Positions 43,971 through 57,883 of a stretch of DNA of 64,000 nt are shown here, in pieces; positions within the stretch are counted from its first letter, which is position 1; each line of letters begins with the position of its first letter. The translations under genes and the position numbers were made by a program. Below the pieces are notes generated by a model, which was not told the origin of the DNA, searched no databases, and saw nothing but the letters and a program-made list of their open reading frames with translations. This DNA comes from Siphonodentalium dalli (Eukaryota > Mollusca > Scaphopoda > Gadilida > Siphonodentaliidae): the NCBI GenBank assembly GCA_032622095.1, contig CP136061.1, positions 82,498,324 to 82,562,323 on the forward strand, in the 5' to 3' direction.

Positions 43971-44861
43971 ATGTATTCCGGCGAGCGTTCACATCCATCT
44001 GATATTTGTGATAAATCTTTCACTGTGTCGGACGATTTAAGTAATCACAAAATGATTCAAACTGTAGACCTATCGTATCAGTGCGATATATGCGAGAAGT
44101 CATTCACTGAATCAGGCAACCTGGCGAAACATAAGAGAATCCACACTGGTGATCGCCCGTATAAATGCGATATATGTGAAAAATCATTCGCCTTGTCCGG
44201 AAATTTGACTTCACACAAGAGGATTCACACTGGCGATCGACCTTATCAGTGCGATATATGCGAGAAAGCATTCAATAAATCAAGCGACGCGAGGAGACAT
44301 AAGAGAATGCACTTTGATGACCGCCCGTATCAATGTGACATTTGTCAAAAGTCATTCACCCAGTCAGGGCAGTTGACTGTACACAAGATAATTCACACAG
44401 ATAATCGCCCATATCAGTGCGATATATGCGAGAAATCATTCAATAAATCAAACAATATGACGAGACATAAAAGAATGCACTTCGACGACCGCCCACATCA
44501 GTGCGATATATGTGATAAATTATTTAGTCATTTGAGCGGCCTGACGGAACATAAGAGAATCCACTCTGGTTATCGCCCGTATAAATGTGATATCTGCCAA
44601 AAATCATTCACCTTGTCAGGACATTTGACTGTACACAAGAGAATTCACACTGGCGATCGACCGTATCAGTGCGATATATGCGAGAAATCATTCACTCAAT
44701 CAAGTCACCTGACGCGTCATAAGAGAATGCACTTTGACGACCGTCCGTATCAATGTGACATTTGTCAAAAGTCATTCACCCAGACATGCCATTTGATCGC
44801 ACACAAGATTATACATACCGGCGATCGACCATACCAGTGCGATATATGCGAAAAATCATAA
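43971..44861 (+). CDS. C2H2 zinc-finger array (second cluster), ORF truncated in finger 11
   Basis: 296 residues. A first degenerate finger (SDICDKSF, first Cys lost) is followed by nine full C2H2 fingers and a half finger. Helices of fingers 2-10: ESGNLAK, LSGNLTS, KSSDARR, QSGQLTV, KSNNMTR, HLSGLTE, LSGHLTV, QSSHLTR, QTCHLIA. Linkers alternate between HTGDRPYQC and HFDDRPYQC, showing expansion by multi-finger blocks. The frame ends at CEKS-stop because ~40 bases of finger 11 are deleted; further fingers follow out of frame. No effector domain. Probably nuclear and DNA-binding if expressed. The start ATG is the first in frame and may be internal. Confidence 0.75.
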   Translation: MYSGERSHPSDICDKSFTVSDDLSNHKMIQTVDLSYQCDICEKSFTESGNLAKHKRIHTGDRPYKCDICEKSFALSGNLTSHKRIHTGDRPYQCDICEKAFNKSSDARRHKRMHFDDRPYQCDICQKSFTQSGQLTVHKIIHTDNRPYQCDICEKSFNKSNNMTRHKRMHFDDRPHQCDICDKLFSHLSGLTEHKRIHSGYRPYKCDICQKSFTLSGHLTVHKRIHTGDRPYQCDICEKSFTQSSHLTRHKRMHFDDRPYQCDICQKSFTQTCHLIAHKIIHTGDRPYQCDICEKS

Positions 44862-46516
<1,655 letters not shown>

Positions 46517-46529
46517 ATATATGTTTTAA

Positions 46530-46690
46530 TGAATCTCGATCAGCCTTGCCAACATTTATACTTGAACTTTCTTCTTCTTTATAACAATCATGTCTGAGTG
46601 TAATCTCCCCCTTCTATCGCATACGATCCAAGTCGTTTACCATACAATTGTATCTATGCAATATGTATGCCCAAATACGAACTCTCTTAT
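46530..46690 (-). pseudogene. Third, inverted fragment of the unnamed family flank
   Basis: The reverse complement matches about 40668-40812: gtaaacgacttggat, gaagggggag, aaggctgatcgagattcatt. It abuts the inverted finger duplication. Confidence 0.7.
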
Positions 46691-46774
46691 TTTAGCGTGA
46701 TACCGATTATATTTGAACGTCCATGACCATACCGAATGAAGATGGTCTCAACCGCCATGTCACTGAAAATACTA

Positions 46775-47302
46775 TTAAAGGTGGATTATCTCTTTATAAA
46801 CATGTTTTATATAGTTACCGGGGTATAAAATATTAGATCTGAATCGAACACTCCTGTCCAGAAATGCTTCTATCGATTAATATTAATTTTAATTCGAATA
46901 TTTTCTAGTCTAAAAAGGTGTAGTTGTTTAGCTAACGAACAATAGTGGTTACTGTTAACAGAGACCAGAAATTTTATTGTACAATTTTGTCACAAATAAA
47001 CGTTAATTATACTCGTTATCGCTTATAACTATGGGACAAAGCAATACAAACAATCAATCTGGGACATTTGACTTTCGGTGCGTAGCCATAGGAACAGCCC
47101 AGTGCTCTATATCGCAATATGTTATCATCCGAATGGTCTGTTCTAAAATTAGACACATAAACGGTGCCGATTAAATATTCGAAATAAAATAAATATTAAT
47201 TGATAGAAGCTTTCCCGGACATGGGTCTTCAGTTCATATTTATTATTTTCTACCCACGCAACTATTTAAAACTTTCTATTTGAAGAGATAATCCATCTTT
47301 AA
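46775..47302 (+). mobile_element. TTAA-type MITE, copy C, full length
   Basis: TTAAAGGTGGATTATCTC ... GAGATAATCCATCTTTAA, 528 bp, with inverted ends of ~170 bp. It shares its right TTAA with copy D. Confidence 0.88.
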
Positions 47303-47660
47303 AGATGGATTATCTCTTTAAATAGCAAATTTGAAATAACTGCGTGGGAATAAAATAATCACTGTGAACTAAAGGCCCCTGTCAGGAAACGTTTCTATCA
47401 ATTAATATTGATTTTATCTCGAATAGTTTATTATGAAATGAGATGATTAAGTGGGACAATCAACAGAAACCAGAAATTTTATTGTGTAATTTTGTCACAA
47501 ATAAACGTTAATTAGACGCATTATAGCTTTCAACTATGGAATAAAACAATACAAGCATCAATCTGGGACATTTGACGTTCGGAACGTAGTAGCTATGGGA
47601 ACAGCCTAATGATCTCTATCGCTGTATGGTGTCGCCTGGATGGTCTGTTCTAAAAATAGA
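47299..47660 (+). mobile_element. TTAA-type MITE, copy D, 3'-truncated
   Basis: Begins at the TTAA that ends copy C, in a head-to-tail arrangement. Stops at ctaaaaatagaata and lacks the right inverted repeat. Confidence 0.8.
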
Positions 47661-47939
47661 ATAAGAAAGTGTCGCTGCATTTTAACGATAACAGAACTCT
47701 TGAATGTGCATATCATTACTGAACATTTAATAACCACGTTTAGTTAGCGTATATTATTAAACGTTCAGTTTTTAAAAAGAGAACATAATTGAGATTGCTG
47801 TTTAGTTAGCGAAAATCTGACTTTCAATGAAAATGAGAGTTAATGTAAGTCAGACAATCTGTCGGCGTTCCGGACGCTACGCTCCATTTAAACCACATAG
47901 CATGTGTTGCCTTAAACAAAATCTCATAGCGAAAGCTCC
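47661..47939. other. No feature recognised
   Basis: Short AT-rich linker between MITE D and the LINE. Confidence 0.5.
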
Positions 47940-48680
47940 TCGTCATAGTAATGCTCTGACAGAGCGTCTACGTGGATAACACCCGGAAATAAAAGTAATG
48001 ACATAGAGTCGATAAAAAATAAAAGTATTTACATGGAATTTGTCGATAAAGTCATAACAGATACAAAGTCTATCGGCCTCTGAGAAGGAGCAATAAAGTA
48101 AAACGAGGGCCGTTCTGTCAGTGTAGGATTTGCCACACATGTGACAAGATTTGAAGAAAGCGTTTCTGTTGACAGCTTGAGGGCATGTCACATATTGAAG
48201 CAGTCTGCACAGGAAGATCTCCTTCGCGGACTTCCCCGGTTAAGATGACATAATGAGCAAAACAAAGAAAGCTTTCTGTGGTCAATGTCACGCTCAATAG
48301 GAAAACATCCCAAAAGACATAGAACCATATCGATACGCGTATACATTGGCAAGCATTAAATGTGCTTTAAACACAAGACGGTGTGACTTTTCCAGACATT
48401 CCACGTCAGATGAAGTCAGATCACAAAGGAGCTCACTGCCATACACATGTAAGCACGTGGGAGAACAACCGACTTGTATATTTTCAGACAGCTAATAGGT
48501 GTCATGCCACCAGCATACAAGTCTGCATTTGAAAGCATAACATATGTTGAACGTAACTTTGAACAAATATTCTCCACAAATTTTGTTCGGAATGGATGCT
48601 TCTCAAGTGGAATCTCGAGGTGCGTGACATGTTCACCTTCAGTGATTGTCCGGCCACTAAGATTCCAAGATATGATTGCT
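47940..48680 (-). pseudogene. LINE ORF2, C-terminal part
   Basis: Minus strand from 48680: IPLEKHPFRTKFVE, LKIYKSVVLPRAYMYGSELL, LEKSHRRVFKAHLML (reverse-transcriptase thumb), then KSCHMCGKSYTDRTALVLL, the C-terminal zinc-binding motif, ending near 47950. Frames shift several times. It continues upstream at 49174 beyond MITE E. Typical of Jockey/CR1-type non-LTR elements. Confidence 0.78.
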
Positions 48681-49173
48681 TTAAAGATGGATTATATCTT
48701 TAAATAACAAATTTGAAATAGTCGCGTGGGTATAAAATAATAAATATGAACTGAAGACACCTGTCCGGAAAGGCTATTGGGCCAGTTTATTTGTCTATTT
48801 TTAGAACAGACCACTCGGGGTGATATCATATAGCGATATAGAGCATTAGGCTGTTCCCATGGCTACGCACCGAATGTCAAATGTCCCAGATTGATTAGTT
48901 GTATTGTTTTATTCCATGGTTATAAGCGATAATGAGTATAATTAACGTTTATTTGTGACAAAATTGCAAAATAACATTTCTGGTCTCTGTTAATAGTAAC
49001 CACTATTGTTCGTTAGGTAAACAACCACACCTTTTTAGACCAGAAACTATTCGAAATAAAATTAATATTAATCGGTAGAAGCATTTCCGGACAGGGGTCT
49101 CCGATTCAGATCTAATATTTTATACCCCGGTAACTATATAAAACATGTTTACAAAGAGATAATCCACCTTTAA
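48681..49173 (+). mobile_element. TTAA-type MITE, copy E, inserted in LINE
   Basis: TTAAAGATGGATTATATC ... GAGATAATCCACCTTTAA, 493 bp, TTAA at both ends. It splits the LINE. Confidence 0.88.
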
Positions 49174-51660
49174 GCGCAGTGTTAGTAGACTCATTATATA
49201 CACAAATTACTGTTTTTGCAGTATTGTACCTCCAAAGGTTGCTATAGTTGACACAAATATCAATCAGTGACTGCAGACCATACGACGGAAGTGAACAAAG
49301 TACCATCAGCATTGGTGGGTGAAGAACAATTGATGTTGGATAGCTTAAAACCGACGTTCGACTTCTGTATCCTGTATAACAATATAAAATATTGGAGAAA
49401 ACGTATATCATTGGCGAGTTCCCTACACCATCGGGATGTGCAGGTATTATATGTTAGACAACACGAGATGCCAGACAAAAGTTGATGGATTAATCTGAAA
49501 ATTTTGCCTCGATACTGTCTGGTGTAGCTTGTACAATAAACCATCTACACAAGCAGTATCGAACGCCTACCATACGTCCAGAAAACAGGCATAGTGTCTG
49601 CTCTGTCTCCCCGGTGTGTATGATATACTCTCATATACCATGAGGGAAGCCATAAGACAACTGACACCCGACTGAAACCCGGTTTACAGGGAATGTGTCT
49701 CCAAAAGTGATGGTGCGAAACTCTCGATCCTGGATAACAAGAGCTGTTCAAAGAGTTTATATATTGATGGTAACAGAGTTATGGCCCTATAACTATCGAA
49801 CGAATCCTTTGGTTTAGGGTGACCTTTGTACAAAGAACAAAATTAAACCACGCTATGCCAGAGTCGGGATATGCCCAAATTCAATAAAAGCGTTGTATAA
49901 TTTTACAAGTGATCAAGCTAGTGTTTCGCTACCATAGATGATATGTTCAGTTAATGATATCGAAACCGGCAGCTTTGTTGTGATTCAATTTACAATAAAG
50001 GCCTACCAATTCTTCAACTGAGGTAGGGAAAGTTAAATATTTATCAACTGGGCTGATATCAGATTGTGATAGTAGACTACATACGCAATGTTTCACAAAT
50101 TGAAAATGCTCATCGACGAAATTTGCATCGTCCAAAGGACGTGAAAAGATATTTTTGTAATAGGTAGCCCAACTGTTTACAATCATACATGTAGGTGATT
50201 ATCTAAGGATTTCATTTTGACGAAAAACATTTGTTGACAGCGTACCACGGTCCCTGCGCTTCGCTGTCAGCGCATTGATCAATGTCCTCGTTGAACTTGT
50301 CCGTATACCGTTTCGATGCTTTGCGAAAATCGCGTCTAAATGAACATTTCGACGCTTTGTGGGTAGCATAAAAGCAGGAAGAGTCGTGTACAGGCCTTCC
50401 AGAAGCTATCCACCGAACTATGTGATACTTCATGTCATTATGCAAATTGTTTAGCTCTGTTGTCCAATAAGGATTTAAAACGGTTTGAATGATTTTTGTG
50501 GAATAATGTTGTCAGCCGAAAAACTAATAGCACTACAAACACATTGTCCGTATAACATTGATCAACATCAGACTTACTTTTTAACTGATAATTTGGTAAG
50601 CTACAACTAAAGTCATCCTGGTATGCGGTCAACAAATTTTCGTCCGATCTGAAGCGTTTCCAGTTATACCGTGGGCGGTTAATACTTCTACATATATATG
50701 TCCGAATTGCCCGAAGAGTTAAAGCGCTCTATGGTTGAATACATTTAACACATCGGCATCTGATACTTCACATTGGAGAACTAAGTGAGGGTCTGACCCA
50801 CTCACGACAAGGTGGTCGATAATGGAGCCAGCATAATTAATTGCTGGAACACATATGTTACATCACTACCAGCTAGTTTGTTGTTCATGGAAACATTATC
50901 AATTGATTTCAAAAATATTTGCAGGAGGGAGCCGCGGGCATCACACCTCTGCACACTAGCGTTAAAACCCCCCATGAAAATTACTTTACCATGAACATTA
51001 TACATATCCCATATGGATATGAGTAATTCGATGTGCTTTTCAAATTCAGCATAAGAGTGATTCGTTGATGGTAGGTAAACTTGAATGCCATATATAGACA
51101 TAGCTTGGGCATGTACGAAGTTGTATGCCAATTATACGGTCATCATCAATATCGAGCTGCGAAACTGATTTGCCGCATTTATCTCTCTTCCAAAAAAGGG
51201 ACGCCCCTCCAGAGTTTCTCCCCCTTTGCATCGGGAGACGCTGGGAAAAATCAGAGACGGCACAAAAATCGTAATCCTTATGAATTGTTTGAAAGAATCA
51301 ATATCCATAGATTTTAACCAGTGTTTAGAAATTCCACATACATCTAATGTTCCACTCGTCTAGTAAGTGACTTAAATGGGGTGCAGAGGACATGATGCCC
51401 GTGGCATTCCACGTTCCCAAGGATACACAGTGGCATTCTCAACAGAATAAGTTAAGTACCGTATATAACCAAATGTGTTGAGGAAATCTACGCAGCGATC
51501 TGCATCGGTCTTCCTCAAGTGACTACATTCTGTTGCAACAGATGTGTGAATGCACACCTGTAAGATCAGGACTATGAGAAAACATGGAACCCTGTCTGGA
51601 TTATCTGGAAGGCTATTGTGATAAATGGAAGCTAAGTCAATATTGACAAAACACAAACAA
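49174..51660 (-). pseudogene. LINE ORF2, endonuclease and reverse-transcriptase N-terminal part
   Basis: Minus strand, in order: endonuclease pieces (GGASLFWKRDKCGKS and DRIIGIQLRTCPSY at ~51100-51200; GIQVYLPSTNHSYAEFEKHI and GKVIFMGGFNASVQ at 50900-51080, with the conserved GDFN reading GGFN), a linker, then reverse-transcriptase blocks (LYCKLNHNKAAGFDIIN at ~49960; FLDV...AFDTACVDGLLYKL at ~49590; SYGLQSLIDICVNYSNLW near 49270). The catalytic YADD is lost to a frameshift (~49310). Many stops. Together with 47940-48680 this is one long, dead LINE. Confidence 0.82.
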
Positions 51661-51689
51661 TGATGTTCAGTAATACTAAGAGAGATTAT

Positions 51690-52930
51690 TTACGATTCAA
51701 ATTCACAATTTCTCACAAGCAAATAGAGATGGTAGACTATTATAAATATCGTGGGACAGTAATTGATCACAAAGTCAGTATTAAACAAGCATACTATGGC
51801 AGATAATGCTTTAAGCCAGCTTCTCTTTGAACTAAAACAATATTATACTTCCATACCGTAATGCCCAAATTAATTGACCCCTTAACCACAGCAGAATTAT
51901 GGGTAATTTTTCAGGATTTAGTCGGAAATATGGCTTGTTGCCATTCATCGGAAAGCTCTCGGCTAGAACTTTACGATGAATGGCAACAAGCCATATTTCC
52001 GACTAAATCCTGAAAAATTACCCATAATTCCGCTGTGGTTAAGGGGTCAATTACTTTGGGCATTACTGTATGCATGATATACGACTATCGATGAAACATT
52101 TTGACCTATAACTCAGAAATATGGATAGCTGATTACACAGAGAAGGGAATCATCAATGAACAAACACGATACTGTAAATATATTCTTGGAACACAGAATA
52201 TTTCAGCCAACATTGTAAGTAGGTGAGAATTGTGTTCATTTTTATAATCAAACACGCATTGAAATACCTAGATAAAAGCTACCATCGGAGCTCGGAGTAG
52301 CATACGAGTTATATAAAGCATTAGATAATATATAATTATCTGAGAAAAAGTATCACATAACATGGTATACATGTGCCAACAAAATAATGATAAAATACAA
52401 TATTAGTGCATCATTACTAATGGAAAATGGCCTGGAGGAGGTATTAATTATAGGCTATGAAACATCAACAAATCTTCAAGTGTATATTATTGCAAATAAA
52501 GACAACAAACTTCAACTATTTGGCAACATTTACTCAAAATTGGAATGTCAGAAATATTTTACCATCAACGTCCCAAAATAAAACACCAAGTATTTGACAG
52601 CTATGATAGTTAGTGCTCATATGTTAGCTATTGAAACTGAAAGATACAAAAATCCCAGGCCTGACAGAGACGATAGAAAGTGTTCACACTGTAACACACA
52701 GGAAGATGAAGTACACGTTACTCTGCATTGTAAAAAATATACTGAACAAAGAAATGCCCGTTTAAAAAAGAACTTGAGAGTATTACTGCCAATGAGCTCA
52801 ATGCATCCCCTTAAGTGTTTTTTAAACCCCCATAAACCCACAGACAGTGAAATCAACAAGAGCCGTATGTGTGCGTTCATTAGACAATGCTTAAAGATGG
52901 TTTATCTCTTTGTAAACATGTATTATATAG
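51690..52930 (+). pseudogene. Second LINE fragment, plus strand, ORF2 C-terminal end
   Basis: Reads FKFTISHKQIEMVDYYKYRG and TVIDHKVS (51690-51780), a thumb block around 52100 (NSEIWIADYTEK), and from 52594 a frame with SAHMLAIETERYKNPRPDRD, then CSHCNTQEDEVHVTLHCKKY, a C-terminal zinc-binding motif of LINE ORF2. It is interrupted by a palindromic MITE (51856-52068) and ended by MITE F (52891). Frameshifts at ~52580. Opposite in strand to the LINE on its left. Confidence 0.8.
51856..52068. mobile_element. Palindromic MITE (foldback), TA target duplication
   Basis: Two ~95-bp arms, almost perfect reverse complements, around a 23-base loop (gaaagctctcggctagaact...). Ends CCGTAATGCCC / GGGCATTACTG between TA dinucleotides (51854 and 52069). 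The TA duplication suggests Tc1/mariner-type mobilisation. It inserted into the LINE, whose sequence continues across it. Confidence 0.88.
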
Positions 52931-53143
52931 TTACCGGGGTATAAAATATTAGATCTGAATTGATAGAAGCCTTTCCGGACAGGGGTGTTCGGTTTATATT
53001 TATTATTTTATACCCACGCAACTATTTAAAATTTGTTATTTAAAGAGATAACCCATCTTTAAAAAAAAAAAAAAAAACCCTCATAAACCCACAGACAGTG
53101 AAATCACCAAGAGTCTTATGTGCGTTCACGAGACAATGCTTAA
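52825..53143. repeat. ~70-bp direct duplication around MITE F
   Basis: 52825-52894 and 53076-53143 share cataaacccacagacagtga, caagag and agacaatgcttaa, with about 8 percent difference. This is far longer than the TTAA target duplication. Confidence 0.85.
52891..53062 (+). mobile_element. TTAA-type MITE, copy F, 172-bp deletion derivative
   Basis: Only the two inverted ends remain (TTAAAGATGGTTTATCTC ... GAGATAACCCATCTTTAA), joined after agatctgaat. Followed by a run of A. Confidence 0.88.
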
Positions 53144-53587
53144 TTCTTTAATAGATAAAGCATATTATATTTATTTTTAGATGATCTCCAACGCGTTATG
53201 TTGGGATATAAGAATCGTTTCATAAAATCGTGTTTCCCAACATAACGAGTTGAAGATCTTGTATATCACATAGTTGTTACATAAATTATTCTTAGCGCTA
53301 TATCAACGATGAAAAGCAAATTCGGGGCACATCGTATGTGGTTGCTCCACTACGCGTCACGTATGAATCATGTTCGAGATAAACCTGAGAAGTTATTGGT
53401 GGTCGTTGAATGACGATGCATTGCATCAAACAGTTATATTGAACACAATTTATGTTCGTTTGTGTTTACATGTTTTAAGTTTTAACTCATTATGTAACTT
53501 GCAACTGCCTATATAACTGGTGTATTGCAATTAATATTCATGAAAAAACTAGAGCTTTATGCCTTTTTAACAAAACAAAATCCTTAA

Positions 53588-56500
53588 TACTAGAGTAGCT
53601 CATGGTGGTTTTGTGTGCACTTGTATGTCCAGAGCAAAACTCTTCATGAATCCACTAATTGAAGGTACACGAACAATATTTGGTTGGTAACACATTTCCC
53701 ATTGAGGGCGAAATGGGTCAAATGGCCACGCCCCTTTTTGCGCGAAGTACTACCACCCGTCGTGACTATATCTCCAGAACGGTTGGACATAGGGGGTCGT
53801 GTGACCACTCAAAATGTGCGGAATGGCCATATTATGGGGGTCAGTAATACATTTTCATATCCAAAAGTCAATGGTTTTTAAGATAATTGCCAAAAAACAA
53901 AAAAAATCAGTTTTGAGGGCTTGAACCCTAATGTTCTCTCAAAGTTGAGCCCCCAATTAGAATTGTTATTGACCTATATCCATCGGTGCCACATACAGGT
54001 ATCATTTCGGATATTTTCTGTACCATTATCGGATGGGATTGACCTTCAGGGAGCTCTTGGTCCTGAAAATAAGGTTTTTGGATGGAATATATTGGTCGTA
54101 GAATGAAAAACAGACATTTTCCCAATAACACAGATGTTGAGGAAATCGTCAATTACAGGGTATTTGATCAGTAACCTAAAACTCCTATAAAAAGGTTACC
54201 TGGTGATATAATTTGAATTTAGTTCATCTTTTGTTATCTAGAATTTATGGCCTTTGATGTGGTTGCCAAAATGGTTATAAATGGAATGACATAAATCACA
54301 TTAGCAATATACATGTAAATGAGTTCAATGTGTTATTTTCTTTAAACTTATGGGAGAGCAAGGGTGTTTTTATGGTATTCTAATGTTGAATTGAATTATA
54401 CTCAGCCCACAAGCAGGTTTAGTGATGTTGAGTTACTACAATTTGATCAATAAGTATGATTCGGTAGTCGAGCAGGTTGTGTCTTTATCAGTCCCACATC
54501 AATTTTGATTGACTGCATCACCATTTTGTATAAAGGTTCTACAATTTCCCTAACACGTACATTATTTTAGAACAAATAATGGCTAGCCTGGCATGATCGC
54601 CTATATTTATATCCTGATATATGTATATGTACACGTAGTTCAAATTTGGGAGTTTGTAAGAAAATAAGTCATAAGAAAGATGCAGTTTCAGTAATAATAA
54701 GAAGTATTGTCCTGTTCAAAACTAACAAATACATGTCTATTGATTATTGGTGTGATATCCAGTAATAAAGACTAAAATAATTATTTTATAAAGGCTTTAG
54801 TCCAGTTATAATAAATCCACACATTAAAAATATAGGGCTTCCATACATACAGAATATTTTCCAACTTGACAATCGTTCCTTGTGTTCAACTGAGTGAGTT
54901 CATGTGAGGATCATGGCAATTTATTTGGCAAGCTTGATTCTAAAGTGTCTAGCTTTATGGGCTTGTAATTCCGAATGCAATCCTGTTGCGTTGTGAGCTC
55001 AGAGTGAGTTAGAAGAAAAATACAAGCATCAGTTGATATGCAGATATAAATACATACAAATCTACATTCTGCAGGACGCCATGCATGCTATGCAATCCTC
55101 CCTCATGTTTCAACTTATCAAAGAAAAAAGATCACATTACCAATGACTATGATAGTCAGATGTTTTTGTAGATTTGTGGATGTTGTATATTTTTGTAGAT
55201 TTGTGGATGTTGTAATGCAATATAGATCTCCATTATAGTTGCACAAATTTATTTTTCATTTCGTCCCTTTAAATTGACTTTTATGTTTTATGTATGTATA
55301 TGTGCCACTCCAAAAATGTCAGTAAAAGTACTGTAAACCGTTTGGTTTGATGTTATAGGCACAGGAGATATATATATATATACTTTACATGTCAAATATT
55401 GTGAACCCTGCAGGTACGTGTATGTGTGCCAGTCGCCTTATGTGTGTGATGTACATGCAGTACCTACATGTATATTCTAGTGAAATTTATGGTCTGCACA
55501 GTATTTCAAAAACATGCTATGGCCATGCCTACATATATATATGTACACTGATTCTAACACAATGATTGTCAGGTTATAATCTATGTTTGAGGAAAGTTAC
55601 TATGTATTTTTCATTTGTGTTGCATTTGTGAATATTAATGGATCCCATGAGCCCAGATGTTACTAGTGCAGAGCCCATTTAATGTTCATGAGATTGGTGG
55701 AATTCATGTCTATACTCCTAAATAAACATGACTCTGAGTCTTATCATACCAAGACGGTATTGTGTAGGTTTTACTAGAATTATATTTAGAAAAGACTCAA
55801 CCATTATTTTTCCACTACCCTATATATCACAATATATTCATTTGGCAGTATTCATCCCAAGTTTAGTGGCGATGCTAATAAATTTGGCATGATAGTCGGG
55901 TAGAGCAAAGCGATCTGAACAAATCGAGGATAAGCCACTATGTGTAGTGTACATTAAAAAACATGTATATTGTGAAATATATTAATATAATGGGTGCTGG
56001 TTTTTACAAACTGGCCATAATTGAGATGACTATTCCTGTTGTTTACCAAACATCAGCGTACACATTAAATATTTTGAAGTATATATGTTTTTGAATGTTT
56101 CATACAGACACTGACTTTTGCACAAATTTCTCGGATTAGCCAAACAATGCAAAAAGAACAAACTTTAGGTAAAATGATGGTACTATTTCTGAACAGAATC
56201 GCTTTGACCTACAAACATCGATCATAGCAATCCAGCAGTACCCATCAGCAAAATATAAAATTAGCAGGACCACTTAACCTGGGGTGGTATTCAAAATGAA
56301 AAGATCTTTGAAATGGTAAGTTATGAGGGCTATTAGCTATTATGAAGAATTATGTTAGTGAAATTATAGACCCTCATCTTCTCCAACCTGCAACTATCAT
56401 GGCCAATCAAAACTAATGTGGGACTGACAAAGGCTCATTCCACTATTGATTGAATAGTGATGATTCCATCATTTCCTAAAACTTTTTGTGAGATGAGGTG

Positions 56501-57540
56501 TCCTTTTGGAAGAATTGCTTACTTATGAAATATATACTGGTATATATGGTCATCTCTCATCTGATTACAACATGTTTTTACTATGCCCAGATGCAATACC
56601 CATTTTAAGTTCGCAACATGTGGCTGCTGCATGAAGCAAACAGCTGGTCATTCCATTTAGTAAAAGTGTTTAGCATGTTTCATAGCTTGGTCACTTAAAT
56701 CAGATCAGCTGTTAAATGTTGATAACAAATTTTGAAAACATGTTTTGTTCAATCTGTACATTTCTGTTGATTAAAGCACAATTGTTACCTGATTTTTGGT
56801 AAAGCACACCAGTTTCCAAGGCATGTTCAGTCGGGAAGAGCTCATGTTGTGTGTCGGGGTCAACACATCCTCAGCAGCAATTTCCAGCTAATCCCATTGT
56901 GTGTGGTCAATTGTGCTCTTAAGTTGATCAGAGAATGCGGATAGTTCTTTAAAAGGTGTCCTTGTGGTATTGTATACTTGTGGTGCATTACATGCTGAAA
57001 TCGGTTTTTGGCAATTATCTTAAAAACCATTGACTTTTGGATATGAAAATGTATTACTGACCCCCCCCCCCCCCCATAATGTGGATTTTCAGGGTCAAGA
57101 GCTCCTTGAAGGTCAATCCCATCCGATAATGGTACAGAAGAAATTATACCTATATGTGGCACCGATGGATATAGATAAATAAAATTCTAATTGGGGGCTC
57201 AGCTTTGAGAGAAAATTGGGGTTCAGGCCCTCAAAAATGGATTTTTTTTGGTTTTTGGCAATTATCTTAAAAACCATTGACTTTTGGATATGAAAATGTA
57301 TTACTGACCCCCCATAATGTGGCCATTCCGCACATTTTGAGTGGTCACTCGACCCCCTATGTCCAACGGTTCTGGAGATATAGTCACGACGGGTGGTAGC
57401 CCATTTGACCCATTTCGCCCTCAATGGGAAATGTGTTACCAACCAAATATTGTTCGTGTTCCTTCAATTAGTGTATTCATGAAGAGTTTTGCTCTGGACA
57501 TACACGTGCATACAAAACCACCATGAGCGACTAGAGTGCT
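53588..57540. mobile_element. 3.95-kb element with ~470-bp inverted-repeat ends
   Basis: The arm at 53588-54070 (gctcatggtggttttgtgtg, ggttggtaacacatttccca, ggcgaaatgggtcaaatgg) returns inverted at about 57085-57540. The outer ends read ACTAGAGTAGCTCATGG and ACTCTAGTCGCTCATGG in matching orientation. The ~3-kb interior is AT-rich with no open frame over 60 codons, so no transposase is encoded. The right arm holds an extra inner copy of ~65 bp (57002-57070, repeated at 57240-57310) and a C15 run (57061-57075). TTAA lies just outside both ends, but a duplication is not certain. Confidence 0.72.
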
Positions 57541-57729
57541 TTAAAATGCATACATTTACATTATTGGCAGAGACGCTTCACAGCCGTATACGACAGGATT
57601 GAGCGCTCAGGATTGTAACGAAAAATATAGTTCTCCATTTGCCTCTTTGTTTTTGTGTCTATTTTAGTTAGTGCAACGAAGTTGGACAAGAATTTTACGT
57701 TGGTGAACAAATCGATTATTTTGTATTGT

Positions 57730-57883
57730 TTGGTTTTGGTGTAATGCATGCTTTCTCGCATATATCGCACTCATCTCCAGTCCGTAGGCATATATCCACC
57801 TGTGTTTAGTCAAACTTCCTGACAAGGTTAATTATTTCCAGCAAATATCACATTGATACAGGCGATCACCGAAGTGGATTTGT
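57730..57883 (-). pseudogene. Decayed fingers downstream of the third array
   Basis: Minus-strand remnants LYQCDICWK, then LTLSGSLTKHRWI and MSAIYARKHA, with stops and a shift, follow the stop codon of the array. Confidence 0.65.
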
